Source: Echinometra lucunter (lineage: Eukaryota; Echinodermata; Echinoidea; Camarodonta; Echinometridae). From it: a DNA stretch of 64,000 nucleotides. The notes beneath the pieces were generated by a model. The model did no database searches and was not told the DNA's origin. It saw only the letters and a list, made by a program, of their open reading frames with translations. Positions within the stretch are counted from its first letter, which is position 1. Each line of letters begins with the position of its first letter. The position numbers were made by a program, and so were the translations under genes. Of this stretch, positions 53,862-64,000 are shown piece by piece. The stretch is from assembly GCA_029962745.1 (NCBI GenBank), contig CM057157.1, positions 22,202,916 to 22,266,915 of the forward strand, in the 5' to 3' direction.

Positions 53862-54101
53862 AGAGCATGATTTTATTAGCAGAAAATCATCTGTCTAAAG
53901 TTGTTTTAAAAGTCGTGTTGCCAAGGAAACCCCCAAATGTGGTAAGATTTCAGGATATTTTTGACCCCTCACATGTGACCTAGAGCATGATTTTATTAGC
54001 AGAAAATCATCTGTCTAAAGTTTTTTTAAAAGTCGTGTTGCCAAGGAAACCCCCAAATGTGGTAAGATTTCAGGATATTTTTGACCCCTCACATGTGACC
54101 T
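53862..54101. repeat. Perfect-register 120-bp tandem duplication
   Basis: 53862-53981 and 53982-54101 differ at one visible base (GTTGTTTT versus GTTTTTTT). GGTACCC-containing sequence flanks both sides (53826, 54113, 54228). Confidence 0.95.
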
Positions 54102-54873
54102 AGTTCCAACCGGGTACCCACTTTTACGTCAAAATGACGTCAAAGTCGCGCACTTCTAGCAAAATGCGCGCAAAGTATAATACATATTGTACAGTCCAGC
54201 GCGCAGCACAACTGCAATGCGCGAAGCTGGGTACCCACTCTTACGTCATACCTCATACTCAAATTTTTGTTGGTCAACTCTTGACTTTTTATGAGAAAAT
54301 TAGCCAAAATGCATTGATTTCGATTGAAAACATCAAATTTTTAATGTTATTCTTCTTAGAATTCAATTCTCGATCATATATCCAAAAACAATTTACCATT
54401 GTGTAATCACTTTAAAGGTGCATTTTGCCTAATAGCAGTACTTCAAAGCCTAAAAGCACTGAAATATTTAAGTGATTACATAACACTTTACCTAAATGTG
54501 TATGCGAGCAAGAAAGTCATTAGTTTGGTGAGAATTATAATATATTTTGTTTTTCCCAAACCCTAAGGGCCAAGGACATTACATTTGACTTATACATAAC
54601 AAAACAAATTCACTTATATGGAGAAAGCTCGCATCTTCCTCCTTCTTCCCTCCCCCCCCCCCTCACAAAAATGAGGGGGGGGGGGTAGACATATATGAAA
54701 GTAGACAATTGTTTGGTCCTGGACCCCATTTTAATGAGTTTAAACTGGTCCAAAGAAGAAGCTGAGTGGAGGACGCATGGCAAATATCAATAAACTTTAA
54801 CCTCTCATAACATGCACCCATGATGCCACTCTCATATGTGGCTTATCACTTGTCTATGTCTGTACGATGACAA

Positions 54874-55119
54874 CCCACTTCACCGAAGGCCGCGAGACCG
54901 AAGGTCCGCGAGGCCGAAAATAGCAAATTGTAATCTATGATATCACACCGCTCTGACCAATTCCTGTGCCAGAAGGAAGTTTAATAATTATTAAGGGGAA
55001 ACGAGGACTAAACATGCTAAAGGAGGCATAATTATTTCATATACCGATAGCGCATTATTTGTAATGAAGGAAAATACAATTCGAGAAAAGTCAGCCTCGC
55101 GGGCCTTCGGTCAAGTGGG
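54874..55119. mobile_element. Inverted-repeat element with CGAAGGCC ends
   Basis: CCCACTTCACCGAAGGCCGC at the left and GGGCCTTCGGTCAAGTGGG at the right are inverted, and GCGAGG/CCTCGC lies just inside. About 245 bp, non-coding. Confidence 0.7.
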
Positions 55120-55632
55120 CAGACCCCGTCTGTACACCCTGGCACTACAGTCCAGCCAAAGGCAAGAATTTTCATTTACATGTAATAATACCTTTCTATT
55201 CCAATGTTCTTCCCTCTTTAAGAATCTCTGAAAAATTCGTAAATGCCTTTTTTTTCTTCTAAATTTTGGATTTTCAGAGCTCCTGGGAAAAAAAAAAATA
55301 GAGAAGGGATGGTAATCAACAGTATATTTTGATACATTGTAACATACATGTAAACCTTCCGCAGCAAAACAAAAGAACAGTAATCTCCTAAGTCAAGTTT
55401 AATAGGAATACAGCAAATTCTGGAGCCTTTGAAACGGCATTCAGGAAAAAAAAACAAACAAAAACAACAAAAAAAACAGGAAACTAGTTTCCCTATCTTT
55501 ATAGTTTGAAGTCCCCCATATAGAAAGAACTGACAGCCACGTATGTTACTAGTACATGAAGCCAAGTTTCAATAAGTCTGCAAAGAAAATCTTTAACACT
55601 AATTTGAGTAATTGTCAAGCTTGCCAGCCTCT

Positions 55633-55780
55633 GGGCCCCATTTCATAAAACTTGTTATCAGTAATAACTGCCACATTTTTATCATAAATTTTCTTTCAGC
55701 CAATCAGATGCAAGGATTTTAGTAGCTTACAACAGTTATCGCAACTTGCTATTGATAACAAGTTTTATGAAACGGGGCCC
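55633..55780. mobile_element. MITE, GTTTCAT-ended family
   Basis: GGGCCCCATTTCATAAAACT with TGTTATCA, and the inverted TGATAACA with AGTTTTATGAAACGGGGCCC. The interior CAATCAGATGCAAGGATTTT is shared with 42780-42921. Confidence 0.85.
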
Positions 55781-56184
55781 TGATCTGCAGCTCTGATTCA
55801 TGTCCCCCAACATATCTGCCCTACTTTTGACCAAAGGATCAAGCAAGTGACATATCAACGAAATTTGAGTTATTGATATTTTCGTAATTTACCAAGTGTG
55901 CTCTTCTTCAAGTTCCAGGGCCGCATGAACACTCATCCTGCTAAGAGATATGCTAGGAAAGACATCATGGTATTGCATTGATGTCAGCGTAAATGACAGA
56001 TACAGTACATTTTGCTCTTTTACAGCCTGAGGAAATGTCACTTGCTTCCTTTTGTCAAAGTAGGGCAGTAATAATGCTCTGGAGGCAATTGCTCAGGGTT
56101 TCTTTTCATTAAAGGTATAAGGTTGGAGTTAAGGCTTGTTCAGATATGATGCGACAAACCCAGTTTTTGGGGGGTTTTTTTTCA

Positions 56185-56401
56185 GGGGGGTGTTTCACGA
56201 AGATTTAAGTTGACTAAAATCGCACCTAAATTCCTACTTGCATGCTCTATATTATGCATCGCCCCATTGGTCAGATCATGCTCAGGGGACGCGCACTATT
56301 AGAAGTCTATCAATGAGATTACGCGTTAAATACCGGATGTGCATTGGCGCTTAAGCACGACTCTAAGTCAAACTGAACTCTTTGTGAATCACCCCCCCCC
56401 C
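56185..56401. mobile_element. Nested MITE, GTTTCA-ended
   Basis: GGGGGGTGTTTCACGAAG at the left and TTTGTGAATCACCCCCC at the right are inverted. TTAAGTTGACT/AGTCAAACTGAA lies further in. Inserted in the element at 56132-57117. Confidence 0.7.
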
Positions 56402-56524
56402 AATATGGTGCAGCAAACCATGCCACTTATGGTAATAAAAGCACATTAACATGTCAAAGCTCAAATATAAGAGAGTTTTGCCAAAAGTTGCGCAAACTCA
56501 AGACGTAATATTTTGTGCCAACTT

Positions 56525-56941
56525 TTAACCCATTCGTGACAGAGGTCCACATTTTGTGGTTTGACCTAATATCTTTTGATGCCAAACCCTAAAAATCAAA
56601 CCAAATACATGAGCAGAAAGAGCAAAAAATTCTACACAAACTGCGCCCATTTTGGTTGCATCAATATTCATTGTTTGATGCTGAAAATTTTTTAAAGGAA
56701 AATAAGCATTAAAATCCTTAAATTGGCAATGTGATAAAAAGTTTAAAATCACTGTTTTCCCCTGCAAATTGGCAACTTTTTGACTTCTCATCATAATTTC
56801 TGTCAATTTATATTCATTTCAGATACATGACATTTTATAAGAAAAATGTAGCAATAAAATAAACATGTTGGTGTTGCCAATTTGAAGAATAAAAGCTGAT
56901 CAAATTAGGCTTTAAACAATTCCTGTCAAGAATGGGTTAAA
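56525..56941. mobile_element. Nested MITE with TTTAACCCATTC ends
   Basis: TTTTAACCCATTCGTGACAG and CTGTCAAGAATGGGTTAAA pair over about 19 bases with one mismatch. 417 bp, non-coding, inside the element at 56132-57117. Confidence 0.8.
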
Positions 56942-57281
56942 GAATTTGATTGGACCACAGCTTTTTGCTGCCAGGTGGAAAAAAAAAAACCTCCTGCCTC
57001 AGCGTTTGTTGTTGTTTTGGTTTTTTTTGCCGCCTCACATCCTATTGACTTGTACACACACAAAAAAAAATGCTGCGGTTTGCTGCGGGTGGTTGTCAAG
57101 TCTATCTGAACAAGCCTTTAGGGTTGCCATTGAGTTTAAGATAAGGTTTAAGTAGTGCCTGGTCCAGGGATGAAGTTTAGAATTTAGTCTTTAGGCGAGT
57201 GTACAACACTGATGCCGAGCAGTCATGGCTGGAGCACCTGTCTTGCAATCTCTTATCTAGCAGCATGTCGTCACTGCCGAC

Positions 57282-57396
57282 CTATAACGCTGTGCTAGGA
57301 TGCCCTCTGATGTATGGAGGTATGGTAGCAGTGTTGGGTCGTGCAGAGAGGATGGCCAAGGCCCGTTGTCGGATGAATCTCTCCCACGTGATCAAT
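57282..57396 (-). CDS. PHF24: Gene D terminal exon
   Basis: Minus-strand acceptor TTGAACTAG, phase 2, ending in TAG. ITWERFIRQRALAILSARPN followed by a short Pro/Gly tail ends the protein as in PHF24. Confidence 0.85.
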
Positions 57397-60300
57397 CTAG
57401 TTCAAGGATGAACAACTGTCACTAGTCAATGTTATCATATTACTGACATAACATCAATTTGTCTATTTGTGAAGCTGTAGAAAGGGCAGTAATAGTAATG
57501 AGCAGATGAAAAGTGTGATGAGGTTTGGAATGATTCTTGAGTGATATTTCAAATAACTTCAAACCATCAATACGGTGCAACAGGAATACTGAGTATAGGA
57601 TACACAATATAGAAGCCCATTCCGAGTGATTAGCTTCGAATTATGTGCAACTGAGATTGATTAAATGATTTGTAAAAAATATATATTTATTTATGTGCTC
57701 CTTCTACTTCTGATATTATGTAATCTTTATTTAAGTGTACAGCATATCCTAGACTTCCACGTCCCTTCTGAAACTTACATAATCACAATCAAATTGTGAT
57801 GATTACCTTTGAAATCAAACATTCTTAGATCATTTTCACACTGACTTTTTTCAGCAGTCAAAATATATCGAATGGCAACTGCAAATTAACCCTATGCATG
57901 GACAGAGGGACTTACTTGTTTTTGTTAGATGGATTATAGATCTGTTCCTGTACGTCTCGTCCCTCCTGACTGGACTCCAACCTATTCTCAATCAACATTA
58001 GATAAAAAAAAAAGAGATATCCAAGATTTGAAAAAAAAAAAAAAAAAATCTGTGTGTTTAGAGCCAAAGGACTCATATAATTTTATGATATAAAGAGTTA
58101 AATGTGGCACTTGACATACGATATGAAAATTACTTGCATTTGTAAAATACCACTGGGATGACAAGTCGTTCCTGCATGCCAGAAGTGTTGAAAGTTGTCC
58201 TCTCTCCTCTGAATAAATACATGCATGCAAGGCAAAGTAAAATTTTACAAAAAGTATTGATGCATGCAGAACAAGCAAATTAAATACTGGAGTGATGTTT
58301 CAATACAAGAAAAACATCTACACTGCACAAAAACTTGCTCAAATATAAGAAATTAACTGAAAAAAAAAGGAAAGTCTGGGAAATGTTTTATCCTCCCTTT
58401 TTTGGGGGGACTCTTGATGTTTTGTTTTATCCATTTTCATTTAATGCAGAAAACTTGAAGATAAATCTAGGTTTTACAAACCCCTGAGCTCTGAGCCAGT
58501 TGTAGTAAGCTTCTGCTGCAGCCGCTACAGAGATAACTCCTGTGTTATGATCATCCTTCCTTCGAAAGCAGTTCTTGATGCGCTCTATCTCCTTAGTAGT
58601 CAGGTACATAATCAACTGCACCTATGCACACGGATTCAATCAAGTTCGTTTTCCTTTCAGTTCAGTTCAGTTCACTTCAAGTGCTTTTTTTTATTTCTCA
58701 TGTATCGAAACAAAACATTACAATATGACATGAAAATAACCCTTTTTATATATAACAACTTATATAAGTTATCAATAAATCTTCAGTACATATACATATA
58801 TATGTGCATGTATATAACATGATTAAACAAGAAATGGGAAGCATGAGAAATGAGGAACTTCCTTTTCCTTGATATGTTTCCCAGCATTTTAAGTGTACCA
58901 ATCACCTGAAAAATAATTAAGGTACAGCTAGTACATATGAAATAACCCCCCCCCCCAAAAAAAAAAAAAGAATTAAAAAGAATAATAATAAATAAATAAA
59001 TAAATAAATAAAAATAATAATAAAAATAAAAAAATAAATGAATAAATAAATAAATAAATGAAAATAATACAAATAGAAAATAAAAATAAATGGATGAATG
59101 AATAAATTAATTAAATAAAATGAAATAATGAAAAATAAATAAATAGATTATCCCCCAAAACCTCACCTGGCAATCCAGGAATAAAGGGTAAAGGAGTTTG
59201 AAGAAAAATAAAGGATAATGTAAGACCACAACGCATGGAATCAAAAGGCAAATCCATTCTTTGAACACTCTAATTAACACTCTGTGTATGTATATGAAGA
59301 CTGGGTTACTCACTAGTCACCTTTATGTTAATAGGTGAGAGTTAATATGAAACAATACATGTTTTTTTTACAGAAGTAGCATTTGAAGTATAGTTAAATG
59401 GAGTCCCTTATATACACAACACAGTTCTCAGCAAATGTAGATAGTGGAAAAGCAATAGAGCAAACAAAAGATTCAAGATGAAAAATTCTCTATTGGTCCA
59501 TACAAACACAGCATACAAATTTTACTTCCAGTGGCCCTTTAAACAACATACAATTCATAACAATGCAAGAGAAAACAAAACAATGTATTATAAAACACAA
59601 CAAAGAGAGATGTGTTAGGGAATATAAAGTATAGATAGCTAGGGGCAGAAGTTAGAAAGAATTACAAGTTTTTAAACTTTTTTTTTTTTTGGCAATTACC
59701 TGACGCTGTTTCTCAAGAACATCAATAGCTTCAACAAGAAGGTAATCCTCCCAAGAGACTATGCCGTCCCCATCAGCATCATACAGGAAGAACTACAAAA
59801 TCAAAATGATAAATCTTCATAAGATTTGAACAACATTCTCCAACTGACATATGGTTTAATTTTTTCCCCATTTACTTGATATTAACCACACATTTGTTTT
59901 TCATTTCATTTCAATTCATTTATTTTTTTGATTTTCAAATTTGAATAACATAAATATATATAACAAATGATTACATCAGAAACAGAAATGAGAATACACA
60001 AAATAGGAATAATTTACAAACAATGGAATTTTCAAAATTAAGTATGAAAATAAATGTTGAAAATGGAGGGGAATGCTTAAAAGCCAGGCTTGTAGTGCAA
60101 ACCCCTCGAAAGAAGAAGAAGAAAAAAAAGACTACAAACAGCTTGACTTGGGCAGCAGGAGGTTGAGTTCCAAACTACGAATTTGAAAGAAATTATATCT
60201 GGAAGAATTAAAGGAATCACAACAGAAATGCATGATACAGTTGTGGGAGTGAAAGAGTAAATCCTTTTTGATTAAAAAAAAAAAAAAGGAAGCTTGAATG

Positions 60301-63028
60301 AGAGGAAGACAAAGGGACAGAAATTGACAGATGGCAATAAATAGTGTCATCATAAAATTCTTGACTATTTCTCTTCTTTCTTACCTTCTCTTTCGCACTA
60401 CTTTCATTACTTGACGACTTCTCAACTGCACGGTAGTCTGCCCAAGATATCTTTGAATCTATTAATCAGCAAAGAAAGGAAAGTATACTTATGCCCTTCT
60501 AATGTGCAGTGTGGTCAGGACAGGGGAGGTGCTACAGAGGGGGCAGGGAGCAGCTGCCCCCTATCATTTTTCAAGTGATCAAAAAAGAAGAAGAAGAAAA
60601 AAAAAAAGTATGGGGAAAAGGGGCAGGGTCAGGCAAATATATAGTAATAGCCATATTTGCTCATTTAAAGTGTAAATAAACTCATTCTGGGGAAAGGTTA
60701 AAACAAGAATAAATGAATGGGTCGTCTTGCCCCCCCCCCCCCCCCCCCCCATCAAATATTCTGGCACCACCCCTTAGTGTGGTCATGGAAGTAAAGGAAG
60801 AGGCATTCTAATAAGGTTATCAATGCAAGTAAATCATTGCTGCAAGCATCATGATCTATTATCACAGCTTTGCAAGGCAAGATTTTCTGGTCAATTGCTA
60901 TAAGAATAAAAGAATCGTAGTTGTAACAAGGTAGGGGAATAATCCTAAAATCACAGATAAATTATAACTAGAGTAGATAGTAGATAGATACAAAAATAAG
61001 GAAAGTTCATTAAAAAAATAACTTGTAAATAGCATACAAGAAATTCCATAACACTTTGAAGTTTCATTGTACTCTCCATTTATTTGCAAGAAATTTATTC
61101 TATTTGCTCTGCCTCAAAGCATTAATAAATATTTTTTTGAATTTCCATGGCAGCTCCATTTCTGATGTCTTTGTTTCTTCAGCTTCTCAACATGCTACCC
61201 GTCCTTTCTTCTCTGTATCACTGCTAAATGCTAACCATTTTTTTTTTGTCTATATCATATGATGTTCTTTGACCGGTGAAAAAGGTTATTCCTAAACGGA
61301 CAATACTTAGTGTACTTATATGTACTTATTAGATAAAACAATTTTTTTTTTCAATTTTCTTTCAAACTGACCTCCATTTTTGTCATAGGTGTCAAACTTC
61401 TCCATAATCCTATCCATCTCTTCCATTGTTAACAGACGGCCAAGGGACTCCTGTAACATTATAAGGTGCAGAAATTATCATTATACATTTAAATACATTA
61501 TCAAACAGAAGTGAGTACACATCTCACAGAAAAGGTGAAGAGTCATTTCAGTAAAAGCACAGACCTTTACTACAGCTATGATAGAGCACATATGTGGGTT
61601 AGTTCTATCTATTCTATAAAGTATTGTTTCAAAGAGTGGCAACCAAAATGAGTCCACCTGGGCTTTTCTGTTATGACTGTATTCATATTTATTTTGGCAT
61701 ATGGTATACTTTTTACTGTAGCAAGTTCTACAAATGTTCTTTTTCTTGGAGATTGTTTACTGGACACAATGATTTCCTTGTTTCCATTGAAAAGGACATC
61801 TATTCCACTGCGTCATAGCATAAACATTATAACATAGATTTTTGCCCAGAGCTTGAGCACAGAAACTTGGAAAGTTATCACTGCAACCTGACAACTACAA
61901 TCAAGCACAGCTCTGTTTAAGGTTTAAATCATTCCATTCCATAGATGAAATGGAGAAAAAGATATTCTCATAAAAAGTCTTTCTTCTGTCTCTAAATTAT
62001 ATCACATGATTTTCTCAGCTCTCCACAATTTCCTTGATAAGATAATATACTTTGCAGTTTGATACTGTTTAATGTGTCTTTTTAGACCGAGACTTGTGCT
62101 TTCACAAAATATACAAACACGATTTGTGACTTTTTTCTTTAGCATACTTCAGGTAAATACCAGCTTGGGTTTTGTTGGGAGGAGGGGGAGGGGGAGGGGT
62201 ACAGGGGACATGAACCAGATGTGAACTTACACACTCTGAGCAGCTCCACCCCACATCCTCCTCTGAGTTCTTCAGGGCAGTGGTAAAGTTGATGTCATTA
62301 CAGTAACCACTAGCCTCCAGGCAAATGCGGTGGTAGCATTTCCCGCAAACCCTGCACTCATGGATGACGTCATTTTTCACCATGTTGCAAAGCATACACG
62401 TCATATCAAATTCAGACTGTATATAAAACAGACACTCAAGTGAAATTTTTTGTACCACACTTTAAAAAAAGAAAGAAAAAAAAAAAAATCTATTTTTATG
62501 CAAGGGATATCTGCAAAACCAAACAAACAATTCAATGGGCAAAGAATGGAATAGCTAAAGTCAGCAGAGCACCGAGGTTGATTTAGATTTGTTTAAGAAA
62601 GACAGGAATTCAGTAAATTGATAAATCTTGATAAGGACGGCAAATAAGAATGGAGGTTGGTATTCAATATGATCGGAGTCATCCAGACTAAAATAGTGAC
62701 TATGCTATCATACTGCCATCAGTGAGTGGGTTGCTTTTGCTTGGTTGGCTATGAATTTACTAGCAAATAAATAAATGAATTTCATTTAAGTGTTTTGACG
62801 AATCAAAATTTCAAGTGTGCAAATAGGTCAAAGAAAATGGTGTTAACCTTAATTTACCTTTTTCTTTTCAAGCATTTACTTACTTCCAGCATTGTTTCGT
62901 AATCTAGATTAGCTGGTGCAGTACCATATCTAGCCTCTTCTAGAGCCAGCTTCCGCCGCTCTGCCTGCCTATTTGAACGCTGTTCCTTGTAAGATAGAGT
63001 TGGTGTCTCTTCCCATTCTTCAGTATGT
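57282..63028 (-). CDS. PHF24: Gene D: PHF24-like PHD finger and EF-hand protein (5' partial)
   Basis: Seven minus-strand exons: 63028-62884, 62416-62231, 61450-61372, 60458-60385, 59792-59700, 58615-58482 and 57396-57282. All join in phase to TAG at 57284-57282. Order: charged N-terminal segment (TEEWEETPTLSYKEQRSNRQ), PHD finger (CMLC, CRVCGKCYH, CSEC), two EF-hand loops (DKNGDSKISWAD, DADGDGIVSWED), a helix-rich LTTKEIERIKNCFRR segment, and a C-terminal ITWERFIRQRALAILSARPN. The domain order and the final motif resemble vertebrate PHF24 (KIAA1045), which ends with a similar WPTFLQ/ILAARPN segment. PHF24 is a neuronal protein linked to GABA signalling; the role here is not known. The first exon(s) lie beyond 64000 or were not recognised. 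Confidence 0.88.
58482..58615 (-). CDS. PHF24: Gene D exon 6
   Basis: Acceptor GGTGCAG, phase 0 to 2. LTTKEIERIKNCFRRKDDHN, then AAAEAYYNWLRAQG. The GTTTGT donor is weak; if unused, the frame continues 18 codons to a stop at 58427. Confidence 0.78.
58967..59150. repeat. AAAT/AATAAATA-rich low-complexity tract
   Basis: Repeated AAATAAAT and AATAATAAA words with a few TGAATG interruptions, in a gene D intron. Confidence 0.9.
59700..59792 (-). CDS. PHF24: Gene D exon 5 (second EF-hand)
   Basis: 93 bp, phase 0/0, acceptor TTTTGTAG, donor GTAATT. FFLYDADGDGIVSWEDYLLV is a full EF-hand with acidic ligands at loop positions 1, 3, 5 and 12. Confidence 0.92.
60385..60458 (-). CDS. PHF24: Gene D exon 4 (end of first EF-hand)
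   Basis: 74 bp, acceptor TTAATAG, donor GTAAGA. Completes the loop DKNGDSKISWAD begun in the previous exon, then VEKSSSNESSAKEK. Confidence 0.9.
60510..60785. mobile_element. hAT-like MITE with 8-bp target duplication
   Basis: TGTGGTCA occurs at 60510-60517 and 60778-60785. It flanks ends GGACAGGGGAGGTGCT and GGCACCACCCCTTAG, which are imperfect inverted repeats. 260 bp, with a 22-base C run inside. Related partial copy at 53215-53440. Lies in a gene D intron. Confidence 0.75.
61372..61450 (-). CDS. PHF24: Gene D exon 3 (start of first EF-hand)
   Basis: 79 bp, phase 0 to 1, acceptor GTTACAG, donor GTCAGT. LTMEEMDRIMEKFDTYDKNG is the entering helix and first loop residues. Confidence 0.9.
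62231..62416 (-). CDS. PHF24: Gene D exon 2 (PHD finger)
   Basis: 186 bp, phase 0/0, acceptor TATACAG, donor GTAAGT. Contains a C4HC3-like zinc pattern: CMLCNM, ECRVCGKCYHRIC and WSCSEC, with a Trp two residues before the last Cys pair, as is typical of PHD fingers. Confidence 0.94.
62884..63028 (-). CDS. PHF24: Gene D exon 1 in window
   Basis: 145 bp, phase 2 to 0, acceptor TTATTAG, donor GTAAGT. Highly charged: TEEWEETPTLSYKEQRS, then RKLALEEARYGTAPANLDYE. It parallels the low-complexity region before the PHD finger in PHF24. Confidence 0.82.
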
Positions 63029-64000
63029 CTAATAATGGAGGGGGAGGATGAAAAATACAGAACACTTGTTACAATAACTATTTCACCTGATGGCCTATAA
63101 TCGTGAAATAAGTCCCCTCTCATTTTGTGTGTATGCATTACTGTGACACCCCCCCCCCCCCCTCCATTGAAGAGTAGACAGCATCCACAAGAAAAAAAAA
63201 AAAACACGGAAAGAGGGCACTTTTTCAGGGGTAGGCGCGGAACCCGCCTACACACAAATAGGGTGTCAAAAATGCCAAAAAATGAAAAAAAGAGTATCTA
63301 AATCGCAATAATCTAAAACGTGAAAAGGGTGCACCGACTGAGGGACCAACTGTAACAAGACCCATGAACTGAAACTCCTATAAAGAGACTTAGAAGCCAC
63401 CACGATAAAAAGTCCAAATTCGAAATGTAATCCCTAACCCTGAATATCGAACCCGAACCCGAACCCAAATCCCCAATCAGATGTACAGCGCATAAGGCAT
63501 AGCGCTAGCAGTTGAGGCTCCCATGTCCAGTCATTGCATGAGAGTGACACCCTCGTGCACATACAGAAAACTTTTTATCCAATGAAAATGTTCAGCTGAG
63601 CGCTAGCACATTGTGTGTGTGTGTGTGTTTACATCCTGTGTTTATTAGCTCTCGTAATCACCGTATGAAACCATGCAATGTTTAGGGGGGCAACTGTGAT
63701 TCCTGTGTAAAACAAAATGAGACAGTGAGTTATCTCGAGATCAAAACAGCCCCAAAACTTTCAATGGACCCCACTATCACTCTCAAGGTATGAAAATGGG
63801 AATAATTATGACTCCTGATTTAGGGTATGAATTATCCCAACAATTAATGAAATCCCTGTTTAGGGTGTGCAAATCTGGGATATCTGCACAAAATCTGTGT
63901 TTTTTACCGTGTCCTAGCTAGTGGCAGGGTTGGCGGATTTACATGTAAATCACGTTGATTTAAATTGATTTAAATCACATTGATTTAAATCATGATTTAA
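63029..64000. other. Gene D intron or 5' flank; no exon seen
   Basis: No exon was recognised. Contains a C run near 63150, a (GT)n run near 63612, and the repeat at the right edge. Confidence 0.5.
63941..64000. repeat. TTGATTTAAATCA short tandem repeat running off the edge
   Basis: GATTTAAAT words recur with 12-14 base spacing from about 63941 to the end. Each is nearly palindromic. The array continues past the window. Confidence 0.8.

Larger units (their letters stand above)
53441..56128. other. Intergenic between genes C and D; no gene seen
   Basis: Apart from the tandem duplication at 53862 and the inverted-repeat elements at 54874 and 55633, this is AT-rich sequence with C/G runs near 54652 and 54675. 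No exon with splice support was found on either strand. Confidence 0.6.
56129..57120. mobile_element. Nonautonomous TIR element with TTA duplication, carrying nested MITEs
   Basis: AGGCTTGTTCAGATA (56132) and inverted TATCTGAACAAGCCT (to 57117) are flanked by TTA on each side. Inside are two complete smaller inverted-repeat elements, at 56185 and 56525. Confidence 0.78.

Noticed and set aside
57199..57411. 70-codon + strand open frame
   Set aside because: Antisense to the terminal PHF24-like exon, which has family similarity and phase support on the minus strand.
62854..63255. Full 133-codon minus open frame as one exon
   Set aside because: Only 63028-62884 is supported by splice sites. The upstream part crosses a poly-C run and has no PHF24-like content.

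Overview
The window looks like nuclear DNA of an echinoderm, most likely a sea urchin (inference). Genes are split into short GT-AG exons. There are long intergenic stretches full of small inverted-repeat transposons, SINE-like copies, poly-C/poly-G runs and CT/TA microsatellites. The first gene is a giant hyalin-repeat (HYR) protein of the type prominent in sea urchins. No bacterial, viral or organellar gene organisation is visible, and no rRNA or tRNA gene was found.

Gene A (+, enters from the left, stop at 29030) encodes a very large type I membrane protein. The visible part reads in one continuous frame for about 3,045 residues: 31 HYR domains (one exon each), six EGF-like exons, a SEA-like domain over three exons, another EGF, a transmembrane helix, and an acidic tyrosine-containing tail. 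The first 25 HYR exons lie in a 540-634 bp tandem array whose introns are nearly as conserved as its exons.

Gene B (+, about 35.7-38.8 kb) and gene C (+, 42.1-51.8 kb) are tandem paralogues. Gene C appears complete: signal peptide, six-bladed YWTD beta-propeller, two duplicated Ser/Thr-rich stalk exons, transmembrane helix and tail. Gene B shows only stalk, transmembrane and tail exons, with an in-frame stop early in the tail. Gene C's annotated stop also looks premature: a one-base slip in a C5 run would open a longer tail that ends like the gene B tail.

Gene D (-, 63.0 to 57.3 kb; 5' end beyond the window) is a PHF24/KIAA1045-like protein with a PHD finger followed by EF-hands. Seven exons can be joined without breaking frame.

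The intergenic and intronic DNA holds a clear nonautonomous hAT element with an 8-bp target duplication, a second smaller hAT-like family, two elements with TTA target duplications (one containing nested MITEs), a GTTTCAT-ended MITE family, tandem fragments of a non-LTR retrotransposon, SINE-like repeats and several minisatellites. All calls come from reading the sequence by eye. Exon joins rest on splice signals, phase and domain fit; no transcripts were seen.
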